64,000 nt of DNA from Pigmentiphaga litoralis (GTDB taxonomy: Bacteria > Pseudomonadota > Gammaproteobacteria > Burkholderiales > Burkholderiaceae_B), in the NCBI RefSeq assembly GCF_014651835.1, contig NZ_BMXQ01000001.1, positions 2,950,120 to 3,014,119 on the forward strand, in the 5' to 3' direction. The position numbers and the translations under genes were made by a program. The notes under the pieces are model-generated. The model was not told the DNA's origin, made no database searches, and saw nothing but the letters and a program-made list of their open reading frames with translations. Position 1 is the first letter of the stretch, and the number at the start of each line of letters is the position of its first letter. Below are positions 17,706 to 27,277 of this stretch, one piece after another.

Positions 17706-19379
17706 ATGGAAAATCCAGGGCTTTCAACACGCAATGTGGGCAGCGTCATATCGGCGCTGGCAGCCCTGGTATGGATCCCTCAGGCCGGCCTGATCGCGGC
17801 GGCTGTCCACACCGTGGCGCTCGGCGGCGGCGCCCAGGCCGTCGCGCTGCACGCGCTGGGGTTTTTCTGTCTGGGTGCGCTGCGGTCCTCGTTGGACGCC
17901 TGGGCCGCCCGCCGGCTGTACCGGGATGCCCGTGCTTGCGTTTCTGCGCTGCGAGCCCAGGCAGCTGGTGCCCTTGCAGCGCGGTCCCCCCTGGACATCT
18001 CGCGTCCGGCATCCGGCCTGGCAGCCAGCGTGATCGGTGAACAGGCGGAGACCCTTGTTCCGTGGCTGACCCGCTATGCACCGGCCCGGTGGCGCGTGAT
18101 GCTGGTGCCGCCGGTCATTGTGGCGGCCGTGGGAGTGCTGTCATGGACGGCAGCCTTGATCTTGATGGCAGCGGCGCCGCTGGTACCGATTTTCATGGCC
18201 CTTATCGGCTGGCGCGCCAAGGCAGCAAGCGAAGCACAACTGGTCGAGCTGGGCCGCATGAATGCCCTGCTCCTGGACAGGTTGCGGGGACTGACCACCC
18301 TGCGTGCACTGCGTGCGGTGCCGATGACGGCGCAGCGGCTGCGCGACCACGCTGAATCGCTCAGGGCACGCACCATGCATGTCCTGCGGATCGCGTTTCT
18401 ATCGTCGGCCGTGCTCGAGCTGTTTGCTGCCTTGGGTATCGCCCTTACCGCTGTCTACATCGGCTTTCATCTGCTTGGCGAGCTGACGTTCGGTGCGTGG
18501 GGCGACACACTGACGCTCGCGGAAGGTCTGTTCATCCTGCTTCTGGCGCCTGCGTTTTTCGAACCCCTGCGAGACCTGTCGGCAGCCTGGCACGACCGCG
18601 CTGCCGGCGAGGCGGCCCGTGATGCAATTGCCCAGTTGATCGACGCGGGCAAGGGCCTGGTAGGCCCGCCTGACGCTGGGACGTCTGTCCTCGACACGGT
18701 TCCATCAGCCAGCGGTGCTGTCGCGTCGTCGGCACCTTTGATCGCCTTGCACGGCCTGCGTGCCGACCGACACGGCGGGGCATCAGCGCTGCACTTTGCC
18801 GACCTCGATATCGAAGCAGGACAGCATGTCGCCTTGTGGGGATCGAGTGGCAGCGGCAAGACGCTGCTCCTGTCCCTGATGGCCGGTCTGATCAAGGCGC
18901 AAAGCGGTACCGTCAACATCGGGGGTGCAGTACTCAACGACCAGACGGCCGCCACGTTGCGGCAGCGCATGGCGTGGATGGGCCAGAAGCCGCATGTCTT
19001 TGCCGGGTCCGTCGCTACCAACGTTTCGCTGGGGCATCCTGATGTCTCGCGCGCCCACGTCGAACAGGCCTTGCAGGCGGTCGGCCTGACTGACGCGCTG
19101 CCCCACGGCGGATCCCGCAGCCTCGGTGAAGGGGGTCTTGGGCTGTCGGGGGGTGAAGTCATCCGGCTGGCCATGGCACGCGTGGCAGCAAGGCCAGGCG
19201 CCGACATTCTGTTGGTCGACGAACCGACTGCCCATCTCGACAACGACACCGCGCGGCGGGTGATTGCGGCCTTGCAGCAGATGGCCGCGGGCCGCACGCT
19301 GGTGGTGGCCACGCACGACCCCAGGCTGGCGCAATGCATGGACCGGATCGTCGACATCGATGCCGAGGCACTCGCATGA
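17706..19379 (+). CDS. cydD: Cysteine/glutathione ABC exporter subunit CydD
   Basis: A 557-residue fused membrane/ATPase half-transporter. About six transmembrane helices occupy the first 300 residues, followed by the nucleotide-binding domain with Walker A GSSGSGKT near residue 380, the signature LSGGEVIRLAMARV near 478 and Walker B ILLVDEPTAHLD near 500. CydDC exports cysteine and glutathione to the periplasm and is needed to assemble cytochrome bd. It overlaps cydC by four bases (ATGA). Confidence 0.92.
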   Translation: MENPGLSTRNVGSVISALAALVWIPQAGLIAAAVHTVALGGGAQAVALHALGFFCLGALRSSLDAWAARRLYRDARACVSALRAQAAGALAARSPLDISRPASGLAASVIGEQAETLVPWLTRYAPARWRVMLVPPVIVAAVGVLSWTAALILMAAAPLVPIFMALIGWRAKAASEAQLVELGRMNALLLDRLRGLTTLRALRAVPMTAQRLRDHAESLRARTMHVLRIAFLSSAVLELFAALGIALTAVYIGFHLLGELTFGAWGDTLTLAEGLFILLLAPAFFEPLRDLSAAWHDRAAGEAARDAIAQLIDAGKGLVGPPDAGTSVLDTVPSASGAVASSAPLIALHGLRADRHGGASALHFADLDIEAGQHVALWGSSGSGKTLLLSLMAGLIKAQSGTVNIGGAVLNDQTAATLRQRMAWMGQKPHVFAGSVATNVSLGHPDVSRAHVEQALQAVGLTDALPHGGSRSLGEGGLGLSGGEVIRLAMARVAARPGADILLVDEPTAHLDNDTARRVIAALQQMAAGRTLVVATHDPRLAQCMDRIVDIDAEALA

Positions 19380-21067
19380 CCCCGCGCACTGACCTGGCGA
19401 CCATCGGGCGCTTCTTTCTGCGGGCAGCCCCCCGTTCGCTTCTGCTCGGCATCGTACTGACAGCAGTAACGGTCGCCACGGGAATCGCCTTGCTTGGCGT
19501 GTCCGGGTGGTTCATTACGGCAACGGCGATCGCCGGCTTGTCGGTGGCATCGGCCATCGGGTTCGAGGTGTTCATGCCGTCGGCAACGATACGCCTGCTT
19601 GCGCTCGGGCGAACCGTGTCCCGGTACGCCGAACGTGTGGTCACACACGACGCCACGCTGGGCGTCCTGGCGCAACTGCGTGAACGGCTGTTCGTGGGCT
19701 GGGCGCAGCCCGAGGCTGCCCGCGAACTTGCTGCTCGTCCGTCGCGATGGCTGTTCCGGTTGACGGCTGACCTGGACGCGCTCGAGTCCGTCTACCTTCG
19801 CCTGGCTGCGCCCTGCGCCGCTGCCGTCGGCGCGGCCGTGCTTGCGGGCCTCTTGCTTGCCGGCCTGGATGCGTGGCTGGGCGTGGCCGCGTTCGTCGTG
19901 CTGTGCGCGGTCGGCCTGGGCGGATCCGTGGTCGTGATGCGCCGGGGGTGGCCCCATGCGGTGCGCCGTGCCAAGGCGGTGGAACGTGTGCGCTCCCGCA
20001 CCATAGACCTGGTCGCGGGCCAGACAGAATGGGTCATGGCCGGGCAACTGGACGCCCAGACCTCGCGATTGCGCGAGAGCGACCGGCAGCTTGCACGCGC
20101 CGACCTTGCGCTGAACCGACTCGATGTCATGGCGGCGTGGGCCCAAGGCGTAGCAGGTGCCATATTCGTGGCTGCCGTGCTGCTTGCCGCAGCGGAACTA
20201 GCCGCCACGGGTATCGCGACCGTGCCCATGGTGGCGCTGGCCGTGCTTGTGGCCCAGTCGTCGATCGAACCCTTCAGCGCACTGCGGCGCGGCGCCCTGG
20301 AAGCAGGACGCACATGGCTGGCCGCCCGGCGCATCGCGCCTCGGTTGAACGCAGAAGGCGATTGCGTGCGTGCCCGCCCGACACCGGCCAAAGGGGTCGC
20401 ATGCCGCCTGGTCGATGCGTCTGTCAGGTATTCGCAAGAGCACGCCGCAGCGCTCGATGGCGTCACGGTATCGATCACCGCAGGCGAACGTGTTTCCGTC
20501 ATCGGGCCAAGTGGCGCCGGCAAATCCACCTTGCTGTCGCTGCTGGCAGGCGACGTGACGCCAAGCCAAGGCGACGCAGCAGGACTGCCCACCACGTGGT
20601 TCACCCAACGCACCGAACTGTTCCAGGACACCCTGAGGGACAACCTGCGCCTGGCAGACCCCACTGCGGAGGACACGCGACTCTGGAACGCACTCAATGA
20701 TGCAGGGCTGGCCCATGACATTGCGGAATGTGGCCAGGGGTTGGACACCTTGCTTGGTGAAGGCGGGCTTGGCCTGTCGGGTGGGCAGTCCCGGCGGCTG
20801 GCGCTTGCCCGTTTGCTGCTGCATGACAGCCCCGTCTGGCTGCTGGACGAGCCGACCGAAGCTTTGGATGCATCTACCGCACGAGACGTCCTGGATGTGC
20901 TGGCCCGGCGCGCAGGCTCCCGCACCGTCGTCATCGCGACCCACCTTCGACGTGAAGCCGCCTTGGCGGACCGCCTGCTGATGATGCGCGCCGGCGCAGT
21001 GGAACACGATGTCCGCCGAGGCACCCCCGAATTCGACGCAGCGCTGTCAGCGCTGCGTCCAGATTGA
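19376..21067 (+). CDS. cydC: Cysteine/glutathione ABC exporter subunit CydC
   Basis: A 563-residue partner of CydD. The N-terminus has LLGVSGWFITATAIAG and the RLLALGRTVSRYAERVVTHD stretch typical of CydC, in which the first transmembrane helices lie. The ATPase domain has Walker A GPSGAGKS near residue 376, LSGGQSRRLALARLLL near 467 and Walker B VWLLDEPTEALD. Its product forms the heterodimeric exporter with CydD and acts in maturation of the oxidase encoded just downstream. Confidence 0.92.
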   Translation: MTPRTDLATIGRFFLRAAPRSLLLGIVLTAVTVATGIALLGVSGWFITATAIAGLSVASAIGFEVFMPSATIRLLALGRTVSRYAERVVTHDATLGVLAQLRERLFVGWAQPEAARELAARPSRWLFRLTADLDALESVYLRLAAPCAAAVGAAVLAGLLLAGLDAWLGVAAFVVLCAVGLGGSVVVMRRGWPHAVRRAKAVERVRSRTIDLVAGQTEWVMAGQLDAQTSRLRESDRQLARADLALNRLDVMAAWAQGVAGAIFVAAVLLAAAELAATGIATVPMVALAVLVAQSSIEPFSALRRGALEAGRTWLAARRIAPRLNAEGDCVRARPTPAKGVACRLVDASVRYSQEHAAALDGVTVSITAGERVSVIGPSGAGKSTLLSLLAGDVTPSQGDAAGLPTTWFTQRTELFQDTLRDNLRLADPTAEDTRLWNALNDAGLAHDIAECGQGLDTLLGEGGLGLSGGQSRRLALARLLLHDSPVWLLDEPTEALDASTARDVLDVLARRAGSRTVVIATHLRREAALADRLLMMRAGAVEHDVRRGTPEFDAALSALRPD

Positions 21068-21096
21068 CCTGTTGACTCGTTAGAGCAAGGACTTCC

Positions 21097-22707
21097 ATGG
21101 AACTCGATATCGTAGGGCTATCCCGCCTGCAGTTTGCGATGACGGCGCTTTACCACTTTCTGTTCGTACCCCTGACACTTGGCCTGTCGGTGCTGGTTGC
21201 GATCATGGAGACGGTGTATGTGATGAGCGGCCGACCGATCTGGCGGCAGATGACCAAATTCTGGGGCACGCTGTTCGGCATCAACTTCGCCATGGGCGTG
21301 GCGACCGGCATCGTGATGGAGTTCCAGTTCGGCATGAACTGGAGCTACTACAGCCATTACGTCGGCGATATCTTCGGCGCGCCGCTGGCCCTGGAAGGCC
21401 TCATGGCTTTCTTCATGGAAGCCACCTTCGTTGGCCTCTTCTTTTTCGGATGGGACCGGCTGTCCAAGGTGTCGCACCTGGCAGTGACGTGGCTGGTGGC
21501 GATCGCCACCAATTTTTCCGCCTTGTGGATCCTGATCGCCAACGGATGGATGCAGAATCCGGTCGGTGCGACGTTCAACCCGCAAACGATGCGCATGGAA
21601 ATCCATGACTTTGCGGCGGTGATTTTCAACCCGGTCGCCCAAGCCAAGTTCGTGCACACGGTGTCCGCCGGGTATGTCGTGGCGTCGATCTTCGTGCTGG
21701 GCGTGTCAGCCTGGTACCTGCTCAAAGGCCGTCATGGCGAGCTGGCAAAACGGTCCATGACGGTCGCGGCGTCGTTTGGACTGGCTGCGTCGCTGTCTGT
21801 CGTGGTGTTGGGCGATGAAAGCGGATACCTGTCGACCGAACACCAGAAAATGAAGCTGGCCGCGGTCGAAGCCATGTGGCACACCGAGCCGGCGCCCGCC
21901 GCATTCACCCTGTTCGGCCTCCCAGACCAGGGCGCACGCGACACCCACTACGCCATCCACATTCCGTGGGTCATGGGGCTGATCGGTACCCGGTCGCTCA
22001 CGACTGAAATCCCTGGCATCCATGAACTGGTGGATCTGGCCAAGGTGCGCATACGACAAGGCATTCGTGCGTACGACGCTCTGGAACACATTCGCGCAGA
22101 GGGCAGTGCCACCGCCATTTCACCGCCCCTTGCCGAACGCTTCGAAGCCGATGGTCATCTGCTCGGCTATGCGCTGCTGCTCAAGCGATACGTTGACGAC
22201 CCTCGCCATGCCACCGACGCGCAGATCGACCAGGCAGCCTGGGACACCGTTCCGCAAGTGGCGCCCTTGTTCTGGTCGTTTCGCGTGATGGTCGTCCTCG
22301 GCATGTTCTTCATCGTCCTGACCGCCACCTTCTTCGTGCTGTCTGCCCGGCGCCGTCTGGACGCCCATCCCTGGCTGCTGAAAGTGGCCGTGGCCGCCAT
22401 CCCGCTTCCCTGGGTAGCGGCCGAATGCGGCTGGATCGTGGCCGAGCTCGGCCGCCAGCCCTGGAGCATCGAAGGCGTCCTGCCCACGGCGGTGGCGGTA
22501 TCCAACCTGGGGGTCCAGACGGTGTTGACCACACTGATCGGTTTTGCCGCGCTCTACACCGTCCTTCTCGTCATTGAAACGAAGCTGATGCTCAAGGCCA
22601 TCCGCAAGGGGCCGGAGCACGAACACGAAAAGTCGACCGGCACGGCCGTTCCCATTCTTGGCCATGGCGGCGGGCTGCGCACCGCACCGATGATCTCTGA
22701 GGAATGA
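21097..22707 (+). CDS. cydA: Cytochrome bd ubiquinol oxidase subunit I
   Basis: A 536-residue integral membrane subunit that carries hemes b558, b595 and d and the quinol site. The N-terminal LSRLQFAMTALYHFLFVPLTLG contains the heme-ligand histidine (about residue 20). AKFVHTVSAGYV has the second histidine ligand, and PWVAAECGWIVAELGRQPW is the conserved late-helix segment. The region between about residues 255 and 375 is the Q-loop. It gives the cell high-affinity oxygen respiration without proton pumping. Confidence 0.95.
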   Translation: MELDIVGLSRLQFAMTALYHFLFVPLTLGLSVLVAIMETVYVMSGRPIWRQMTKFWGTLFGINFAMGVATGIVMEFQFGMNWSYYSHYVGDIFGAPLALEGLMAFFMEATFVGLFFFGWDRLSKVSHLAVTWLVAIATNFSALWILIANGWMQNPVGATFNPQTMRMEIHDFAAVIFNPVAQAKFVHTVSAGYVVASIFVLGVSAWYLLKGRHGELAKRSMTVAASFGLAASLSVVVLGDESGYLSTEHQKMKLAAVEAMWHTEPAPAAFTLFGLPDQGARDTHYAIHIPWVMGLIGTRSLTTEIPGIHELVDLAKVRIRQGIRAYDALEHIRAEGSATAISPPLAERFEADGHLLGYALLLKRYVDDPRHATDAQIDQAAWDTVPQVAPLFWSFRVMVVLGMFFIVLTATFFVLSARRRLDAHPWLLKVAVAAIPLPWVAAECGWIVAELGRQPWSIEGVLPTAVAVSNLGVQTVLTTLIGFAALYTVLLVIETKLMLKAIRKGPEHEHEKSTGTAVPILGHGGGLRTAPMISEE

Positions 22708-22711
22708 CATT

Positions 22712-23866
22712 GTGATCTTGTACCAACTGATGGACTACGACACCTTGCGTGTCATCTGGTGGGCGCTGCTGGGCGCGCTGCTGGTCGGCTTTGCGGTGAC
22801 CGATGGCTTCGACCTTGGGACCGGTGCGCTGCTGACGGCAGTCGGCCGTACCGACCTTGAACGACGCGTGGTCATCAATAGCGTCGGACCCATATGGGAA
22901 GGCAATCAGGTCTGGCTGATCCTGGGGGGCGGTGCGATCTTCGCAGCCTGGCCGCAGTTGTATGCCGTGTCGTTCTCCGGCTTCTACTTTGCGATGTTCG
23001 CCATCCTGCTCGCCTTGATCGTCCGCCCCGTGGCGTTCAAGTTCCGCAGCAAACATGAATCGCGCCGATGGCGGTCGGCATGGGACTGGAGTCTGGTGCT
23101 TGGCGGCATCGTGCCGGCCGTCGTCTTTGGCGTGGCGATGGGCAACGTGCTGCAGGGCGTGCCCTTCCGGCTCACGCCCGACATGCGCATCTTTTACGAC
23201 GGCAGCTTCTTCGATCTGCTGAACCCGTTTGCCTTGCTCTGCGGATTGGTCTCGCTGGCCATGATGCTGATGCACGGCGCGGCTTGGCTGGTGCTGAAGA
23301 CCGAAGGCGCCGTGGCTGCCCGGGCCAGACGCTACGGCATCGTTGCCGCACTGGCCGTCCTGGTCTTGTACGCGATAGCCGGCGTGGCGCTGTGGGCCGG
23401 CATCGACGGTTATCGCGTCACCAGCGCGGTATTGACCGACGGACCGTCGAATCCGCTTTTCAAGACCGCCCTGCCGCAAGCGGGCGCCTGGTTCGGCAAC
23501 TACCTGGCCCACCCCTGGACCATGGCTGCGCCCATCGCGGGCTTGGCCGGCGCCCTGCTGGCCGCGCTGGGTCTGTGCTTGACGTGGGAACGCGTCACGC
23601 TGCTGGTCAGCAGCGTGTCGATTGCCGGGATCGTGTTGAGCGTCGGAGCGTCAATGTTTCCGTTCATCCTGCCCTCCTCCATTCAACCTTCGGCAAGCCT
23701 GACGGTGTGGGACGCCTCGTCCAGTCACCTGACGCTGTTCATCATGCTGATCAGCACCTGCATCTTTCTGCCACTGATCGTTGCGTACACCACCTGGGTC
23801 TACCGCGTGCTGTGGGGCAAGGTCAGCGCCAGCGACATCCAGGACGGCCGCGGCCACGCCTATTGA
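22712..23866 (+). CDS. cydB: Cytochrome bd ubiquinol oxidase subunit II
   Basis: A 384-residue membrane protein beginning with GTG right after cydA. It has the family landmarks WWALLGALLVGFAVTDGFDLG, then PIWEGNQVWLILGGGAIFAAWP and the C-terminal SSSHLTLFIMLISTCIFLPL. It is the second structural subunit of cytochrome bd. It is translated as part of the cydDCABX operon. Confidence 0.95.
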   Translation: MILYQLMDYDTLRVIWWALLGALLVGFAVTDGFDLGTGALLTAVGRTDLERRVVINSVGPIWEGNQVWLILGGGAIFAAWPQLYAVSFSGFYFAMFAILLALIVRPVAFKFRSKHESRRWRSAWDWSLVLGGIVPAVVFGVAMGNVLQGVPFRLTPDMRIFYDGSFFDLLNPFALLCGLVSLAMMLMHGAAWLVLKTEGAVAARARRYGIVAALAVLVLYAIAGVALWAGIDGYRVTSAVLTDGPSNPLFKTALPQAGAWFGNYLAHPWTMAAPIAGLAGALLAALGLCLTWERVTLLVSSVSIAGIVLSVGASMFPFILPSSIQPSASLTVWDASSSHLTLFIMLISTCIFLPLIVAYTTWVYRVLWGKVSASDIQDGRGHAY

Positions 23867-23892
23867 ACTCGACCTTTCATTGGAGAATGACG

Positions 23893-24048
23893 ATGTGGTA
23901 CTTCGCTTGGATTTTAGGATTGCCGCTTGCGGCGACTTTCGCGGTGCTCAATGCCATGTGGTATGAGCTGATGGATGATCGGGCAGCCGCGTTACAGGCG
24001 CACACGTCAACGGGCATGGTCGGAAGACAAGGCAAGGCCGGCGCCTGA
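23893..24048 (+). CDS. cydX: Cytochrome bd small subunit CydX
   Basis: A 51-residue protein, easily missed because of its size. A single hydrophobic helix (WYFAWILGLPLAATFAVLNA) precedes MWYELMDD, exactly the CydX/YbgT pattern, with a variable polar tail. The ATG at 23893 sits 7 bp behind GGAG; the ATG two codons upstream is too close to that site. CydX stabilises the hemes of cytochrome bd. Confidence 0.88.
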   Translation: MWYFAWILGLPLAATFAVLNAMWYELMDDRAAALQAHTSTGMVGRQGKAGA

Positions 24049-24151
24049 ACCTAATGCGCTACGATGAGTGGCCATCCAGCTGGGACGCTCTTGGCCAGCA
24101 GGAACTTGAATTGCAGAATAGGTGCCCGACGATCCATGTTCCAGCTCCTCA

Positions 24152-25291
24152 ATGAAGCGTGACATCAACCTGGTCGGCGCGGGCTTTGCGCTTACTGCGC
24201 TGACCTACGGCCTTGGCCGGTTCGCGTATGGCTTGTTGCTGCCCGACATACGTCCCGACCTTGCCCTGACCGCATCCAGCGCAGGCTGGATTGGCGGAAG
24301 CTCCTTTGCGGCGTATTGCGTCGGCGTGGTCATCGCCTTCATGACCCTGGCCCGACTTGGAGAGCGCGGTGTTGCTGCGTTGGCGGGGGCGACGGCGACG
24401 GCAGGGATAATTCTGGTGTCCATTGCGTCGTCGCCGTGGGTGCTCGGAACAGCTATTGCGCTGGCCGGCCTCGGGACAGGGCTGACCTCTCCACCCCTTG
24501 CCGCCGCAGTGTCGCATCACATCCATGCGCCGGCGCGCTCAAGATCGAATGGGTTCATCAACGCAGGCACCGCGGGCGGCATTGCCCTGTCAGGATTGTT
24601 TGTTGTCATCTTCGACGGCGGTTGGCGCACGCTGTATGTACTCTTCGCGGGCATCGGCGTCGCAGTAACAGCATGGGCGTTCTTCGCCATCCCGTTTGCG
24701 TCCCGCTCAGCAACCGCCAATTCAGTTACCCTCGCATCCCTGCGGCGTCCCGGCTGGGCGGGCCTGTGCACCAGTGCGTTTTTGATGGGCGCAGCGAGCA
24801 CCTCCGTGTGGACCTTCGGCGCCGACCTCTTGCAGCAAAGCTTCCAGTTCACCCACCAACACGTCGCCTATGCCTGGATCGCCCTTGGCGCGGCCGCAAC
24901 CCTGGGCGCGGTCACCGGCGTGTTGACCGACCGCTTTGGCGTCGCGGCCGTACACCGCATGGCGCTTCTGGCCATGGTCCTGGCCCTGTGCGCATTCATG
25001 CAGGCGGGACTTCCGCCTGCACTGGCATACGGCGCCATGGGCCTGTTCGGCGCTGCCTATATCGTTTCGACAGGCGCGTTTCTGCTGTGGGGCATATCGC
25101 TGTATCCAGACCGACCCGACATCGGACTTGGCATCCCCTTTCTTGTCATGGCGCTTGGGCAAGCCGTGGGCGCGCCGGCATATGGTGTGCTGCGGGACCA
25201 GGCCGGCGTCACGGCGGCACTGCTCGCCGCCGCAGCCGTGATGGCCGTTGGCGCCTGGTGGCGGCCGACCGCAAGAACCGCCGGCGCTTGA
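24152..25291 (+). CDS. Major facilitator superfamily transporter
   Basis: A 379-residue MFS protein with about 12 transmembrane helices. The N-terminus contains LTALTYGLGRFAYGLLLPDI, the motif of the YbfB/CynX-like group, and RSNGFINAGTAGGIALSG follows. Its start at 24152 begins MKRDINLVGAG. The substrate is unknown. It converges on the metallo-beta-lactamase fold gene downstream. Confidence 0.85.
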   Translation: MKRDINLVGAGFALTALTYGLGRFAYGLLLPDIRPDLALTASSAGWIGGSSFAAYCVGVVIAFMTLARLGERGVAALAGATATAGIILVSIASSPWVLGTAIALAGLGTGLTSPPLAAAVSHHIHAPARSRSNGFINAGTAGGIALSGLFVVIFDGGWRTLYVLFAGIGVAVTAWAFFAIPFASRSATANSVTLASLRRPGWAGLCTSAFLMGAASTSVWTFGADLLQQSFQFTHQHVAYAWIALGAAATLGAVTGVLTDRFGVAAVHRMALLAMVLALCAFMQAGLPPALAYGAMGLFGAAYIVSTGAFLLWGISLYPDRPDIGLGIPFLVMALGQAVGAPAYGVLRDQAGVTAALLAAAAVMAVGAWWRPTARTAGA

Positions 25292-25298
25292 CCGCACA

Positions 25299-26162
25299 TC
25301 AGAACTGGTAGGTTTGACCGTCTTCCGGCACCAGCACCCGCGAAAAGTCCATGCCGGTCGCATGAATGAAAGCACGCAGCTCTGCCCGGGTCTGCATGCC
25401 ATGGTTCACGGCATCCATGTGACTGCCGATGATCTTGGCCTTGGGTGCCAACTCATACGCCCGCTGCAGATCGGCCTTGCCCATGATGATGGAGCCGTCG
25501 AGACCCTGGATACGTGCGTAGCCGGTGTTCAAGATGATGACATCGGGCTGGAATTGCTTGATCGCAGCTTCGACCTGGCCGTTCCAGATCGTGTCGCCCG
25601 CCACATACACCGTCTTGTACCCAGGACGTTGGAACACAAGGCCCATGACAGGGTTGAGCATGGGCACGGCGCGGATCGCCTCGGCGCTTCCGTGCTGTCC
25701 TTCTGTGCGAGTGATGCGGGTGCCGTTGATGTCGACCGCGTCACGCAACACACGAACGTCCTTGAAGCCGTCCTTGCGGATCGCCTGTGCGTCGGTGTCG
25801 TCCTGCGCGATCAGGGGCACGGTTTTGGGCAAGGCCTGCTTTGCGGCGTCATCCCAGTGGTCCAGATGGGTGTGGGTGACGATGACAGCATCGGCCTTGA
25901 TGACGTCGGCAACAGGCATGGGCAATTCGACCAGCGGGTTGCGAAGCTCGCTGCGATAGCTACCGGCAAAGCCCGGATAGGCGCCACGCTTCGCCAGCAT
26001 CGGGTCGATCAGGAAGGTGGTGCCCGCGTAGTTCAGCTTGATGGTGGCGTTGCGGATCTGCTGGAACGCGACCTGTTGCGTCGCTGGCTCTGCAGCCTGT
26101 ACCGGCAACGAAAAGACGCCCGTCAACAGTGCGACGGAAAAAAGAAGGTAACTGGGCTTCAT
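25299..26162 (-). CDS. Exported metallo-beta-lactamase-fold hydrolase
   Basis: A 287-residue secreted or periplasmic protein with a signal peptide (MKPSYLLFSVALLTGVFSLP, cleaved near VQA-A). The metal-binding THTHLDHWD motif sits near residue 97, followed by VAGDTIWN and GSHMDAVNHG, giving the other metal ligands. It belongs to the UlaG/RomA-like branch of the MBL superfamily. It diverges from the GlxA-type regulator gene, which may control it; its substrate is unknown. Confidence 0.85.
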   Translation of the reverse strand: MKPSYLLFSVALLTGVFSLPVQAAEPATQQVAFQQIRNATIKLNYAGTTFLIDPMLAKRGAYPGFAGSYRSELRNPLVELPMPVADVIKADAVIVTHTHLDHWDDAAKQALPKTVPLIAQDDTDAQAIRKDGFKDVRVLRDAVDINGTRITRTEGQHGSAEAIRAVPMLNPVMGLVFQRPGYKTVYVAGDTIWNGQVEAAIKQFQPDVIILNTGYARIQGLDGSIIMGKADLQRAYELAPKAKIIGSHMDAVNHGMQTRAELRAFIHATGMDFSRVLVPEDGQTYQF

Positions 26163-26225
26163 GGAGTGCCTTGCGCAATAGGTTTGTCAGGTACCCATTC
26201 TGCGTGCTGACGCGCCTTGCTGCCA

Positions 26226-26254
26226 TTGGCCTGAATGACAGCGAACGATATAAT
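26226..26254 (+). promoter_or_regulatory. Probable sigma-70 promoter of the GlxA-type regulator gene
   Basis: A perfect TATAAT lies at 26249-26254, 17 bp behind TTGGCC (26226-26231), a 4-of-6 match to the -35 consensus. The same area holds the arms ATTGGCC (26225-26231) and GGCCAAT (26257-26263) of an inverted repeat around the -10 box, which could be an operator. The regulator starts 35 bp further on. Confidence 0.5.
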
Positions 26255-26288
26255 CGGGCCAATCTCACTTCTGATATCCAGGCGCGCA

Positions 26289-27251
26289 ATGCATGCTGTT
26301 CGAGTGGCCGTCGTCGTCTTCGAAGGCGCCAGCCTTTTCCATCTATCGGTGCCTGGCATGGTGTTTGGAGCCACGTCGGCGTTAAGCGACCTGCCGTCCT
26401 ACGAGGTCAGTTTTTGCGCCCCCAAGCGAGGCCCCATCCGTTGCGACCAAGGCATGACGATCGACGTGCCCAAGGGCCTGCGCGCCATGGCATCCGCCGA
26501 TATCGTTATCGTTCCTGCCTGGGATCATCCTGAAACGGCTGCACCTGCGGCATTGACCCGGGCGCTGAAGGCCGCGCATGCCCGCGGCGCACAAATCGTA
26601 GGCCTGTGCCTGGGCGCCTTCGTCCTGGGTGACGCCGGCCTGCTCGATGGCCGCAGGGCCACCACGCATTGGGCCTGTCGGGACCTGTTCATGCAGCGCT
26701 TTCCGCAGGCGGAGTTCCATCCGGACGTGCTGTATGTGGACGACGACCAGGTCGTGACATCGGCCGGAACAGTCGCCGCCATCGACTGCTGCCTGAACCT
26801 GATCCGCCAACGCCACGGCACGGACGTGGCCAACCAGGTGGCACGCCTGCTGGTGACACCACCGCATCGTCAAGGCGGGCAGGCGCAGTACATTGAGCGC
26901 CCCGTGCCCGAGCGGCCCAGCGAAAGCCGGCTGCCGGGCGTTCTTGAATGGGCGCGTGCACACCTGTCTGACACGTTGTCGGTGGATACGCTGGCCGACC
27001 AAGCCAGCATGAGCCGCCGCACGTTCACGCGCCGCTTCAAAGAGGCTACGGGCGGCACGGTTGTTCAGTGGCTGGCTGCTGAACGGGTGGCCCGTGCTCA
27101 ACACTTGCTGGAAGCTTCAGACCTGTCGATCGAGCAGATTGCAACCGATGTCGGGTTTGGGACCGCGCTGTCATTGCGTCAGCACTTTGCGAAACTGGTG
27201 CGCACGTCGCCGTCAGGCTTTCGGCGGGCGTTTCGGGAGCGGGCAGCGTAA
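26289..27251 (+). CDS. GlxA-family transcriptional regulator (DJ-1/PfpI-AraC fusion)
   Basis: A 320-residue regulator. The N-terminal DJ-1/PfpI-like domain (VRVAVVVFEGASLFHLSVPG, then GAQIVGLCLGAFVLGDAGLL with the nucleophile-elbow cysteine position, and ATTHW) leads into a C-terminal AraC domain (LADQASMSRRTFTRRFKEAT and IEQIATDVGFGTALSLRQHF). The start at 26289 follows the promoter described separately. It faces the MBL-fold hydrolase gene divergently, a likely target. Confidence 0.9.
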   Translation: MHAVRVAVVVFEGASLFHLSVPGMVFGATSALSDLPSYEVSFCAPKRGPIRCDQGMTIDVPKGLRAMASADIVIVPAWDHPETAAPAALTRALKAAHARGAQIVGLCLGAFVLGDAGLLDGRRATTHWACRDLFMQRFPQAEFHPDVLYVDDDQVVTSAGTVAAIDCCLNLIRQRHGTDVANQVARLLVTPPHRQGGQAQYIERPVPERPSESRLPGVLEWARAHLSDTLSVDTLADQASMSRRTFTRRFKEATGGTVVQWLAAERVARAQHLLEASDLSIEQIATDVGFGTALSLRQHFAKLVRTSPSGFRRAFRERAA

Positions 27252-27277
27252 GGGGGCGCGAGGCCACCTGTCGAGCA

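Noticed and set aside
18467-20146. 559-codon minus-strand frame across cydD and cydC
   Set aside because: Both plus-strand genes show full ABC transporter motifs, so the opposite frame is not coding.
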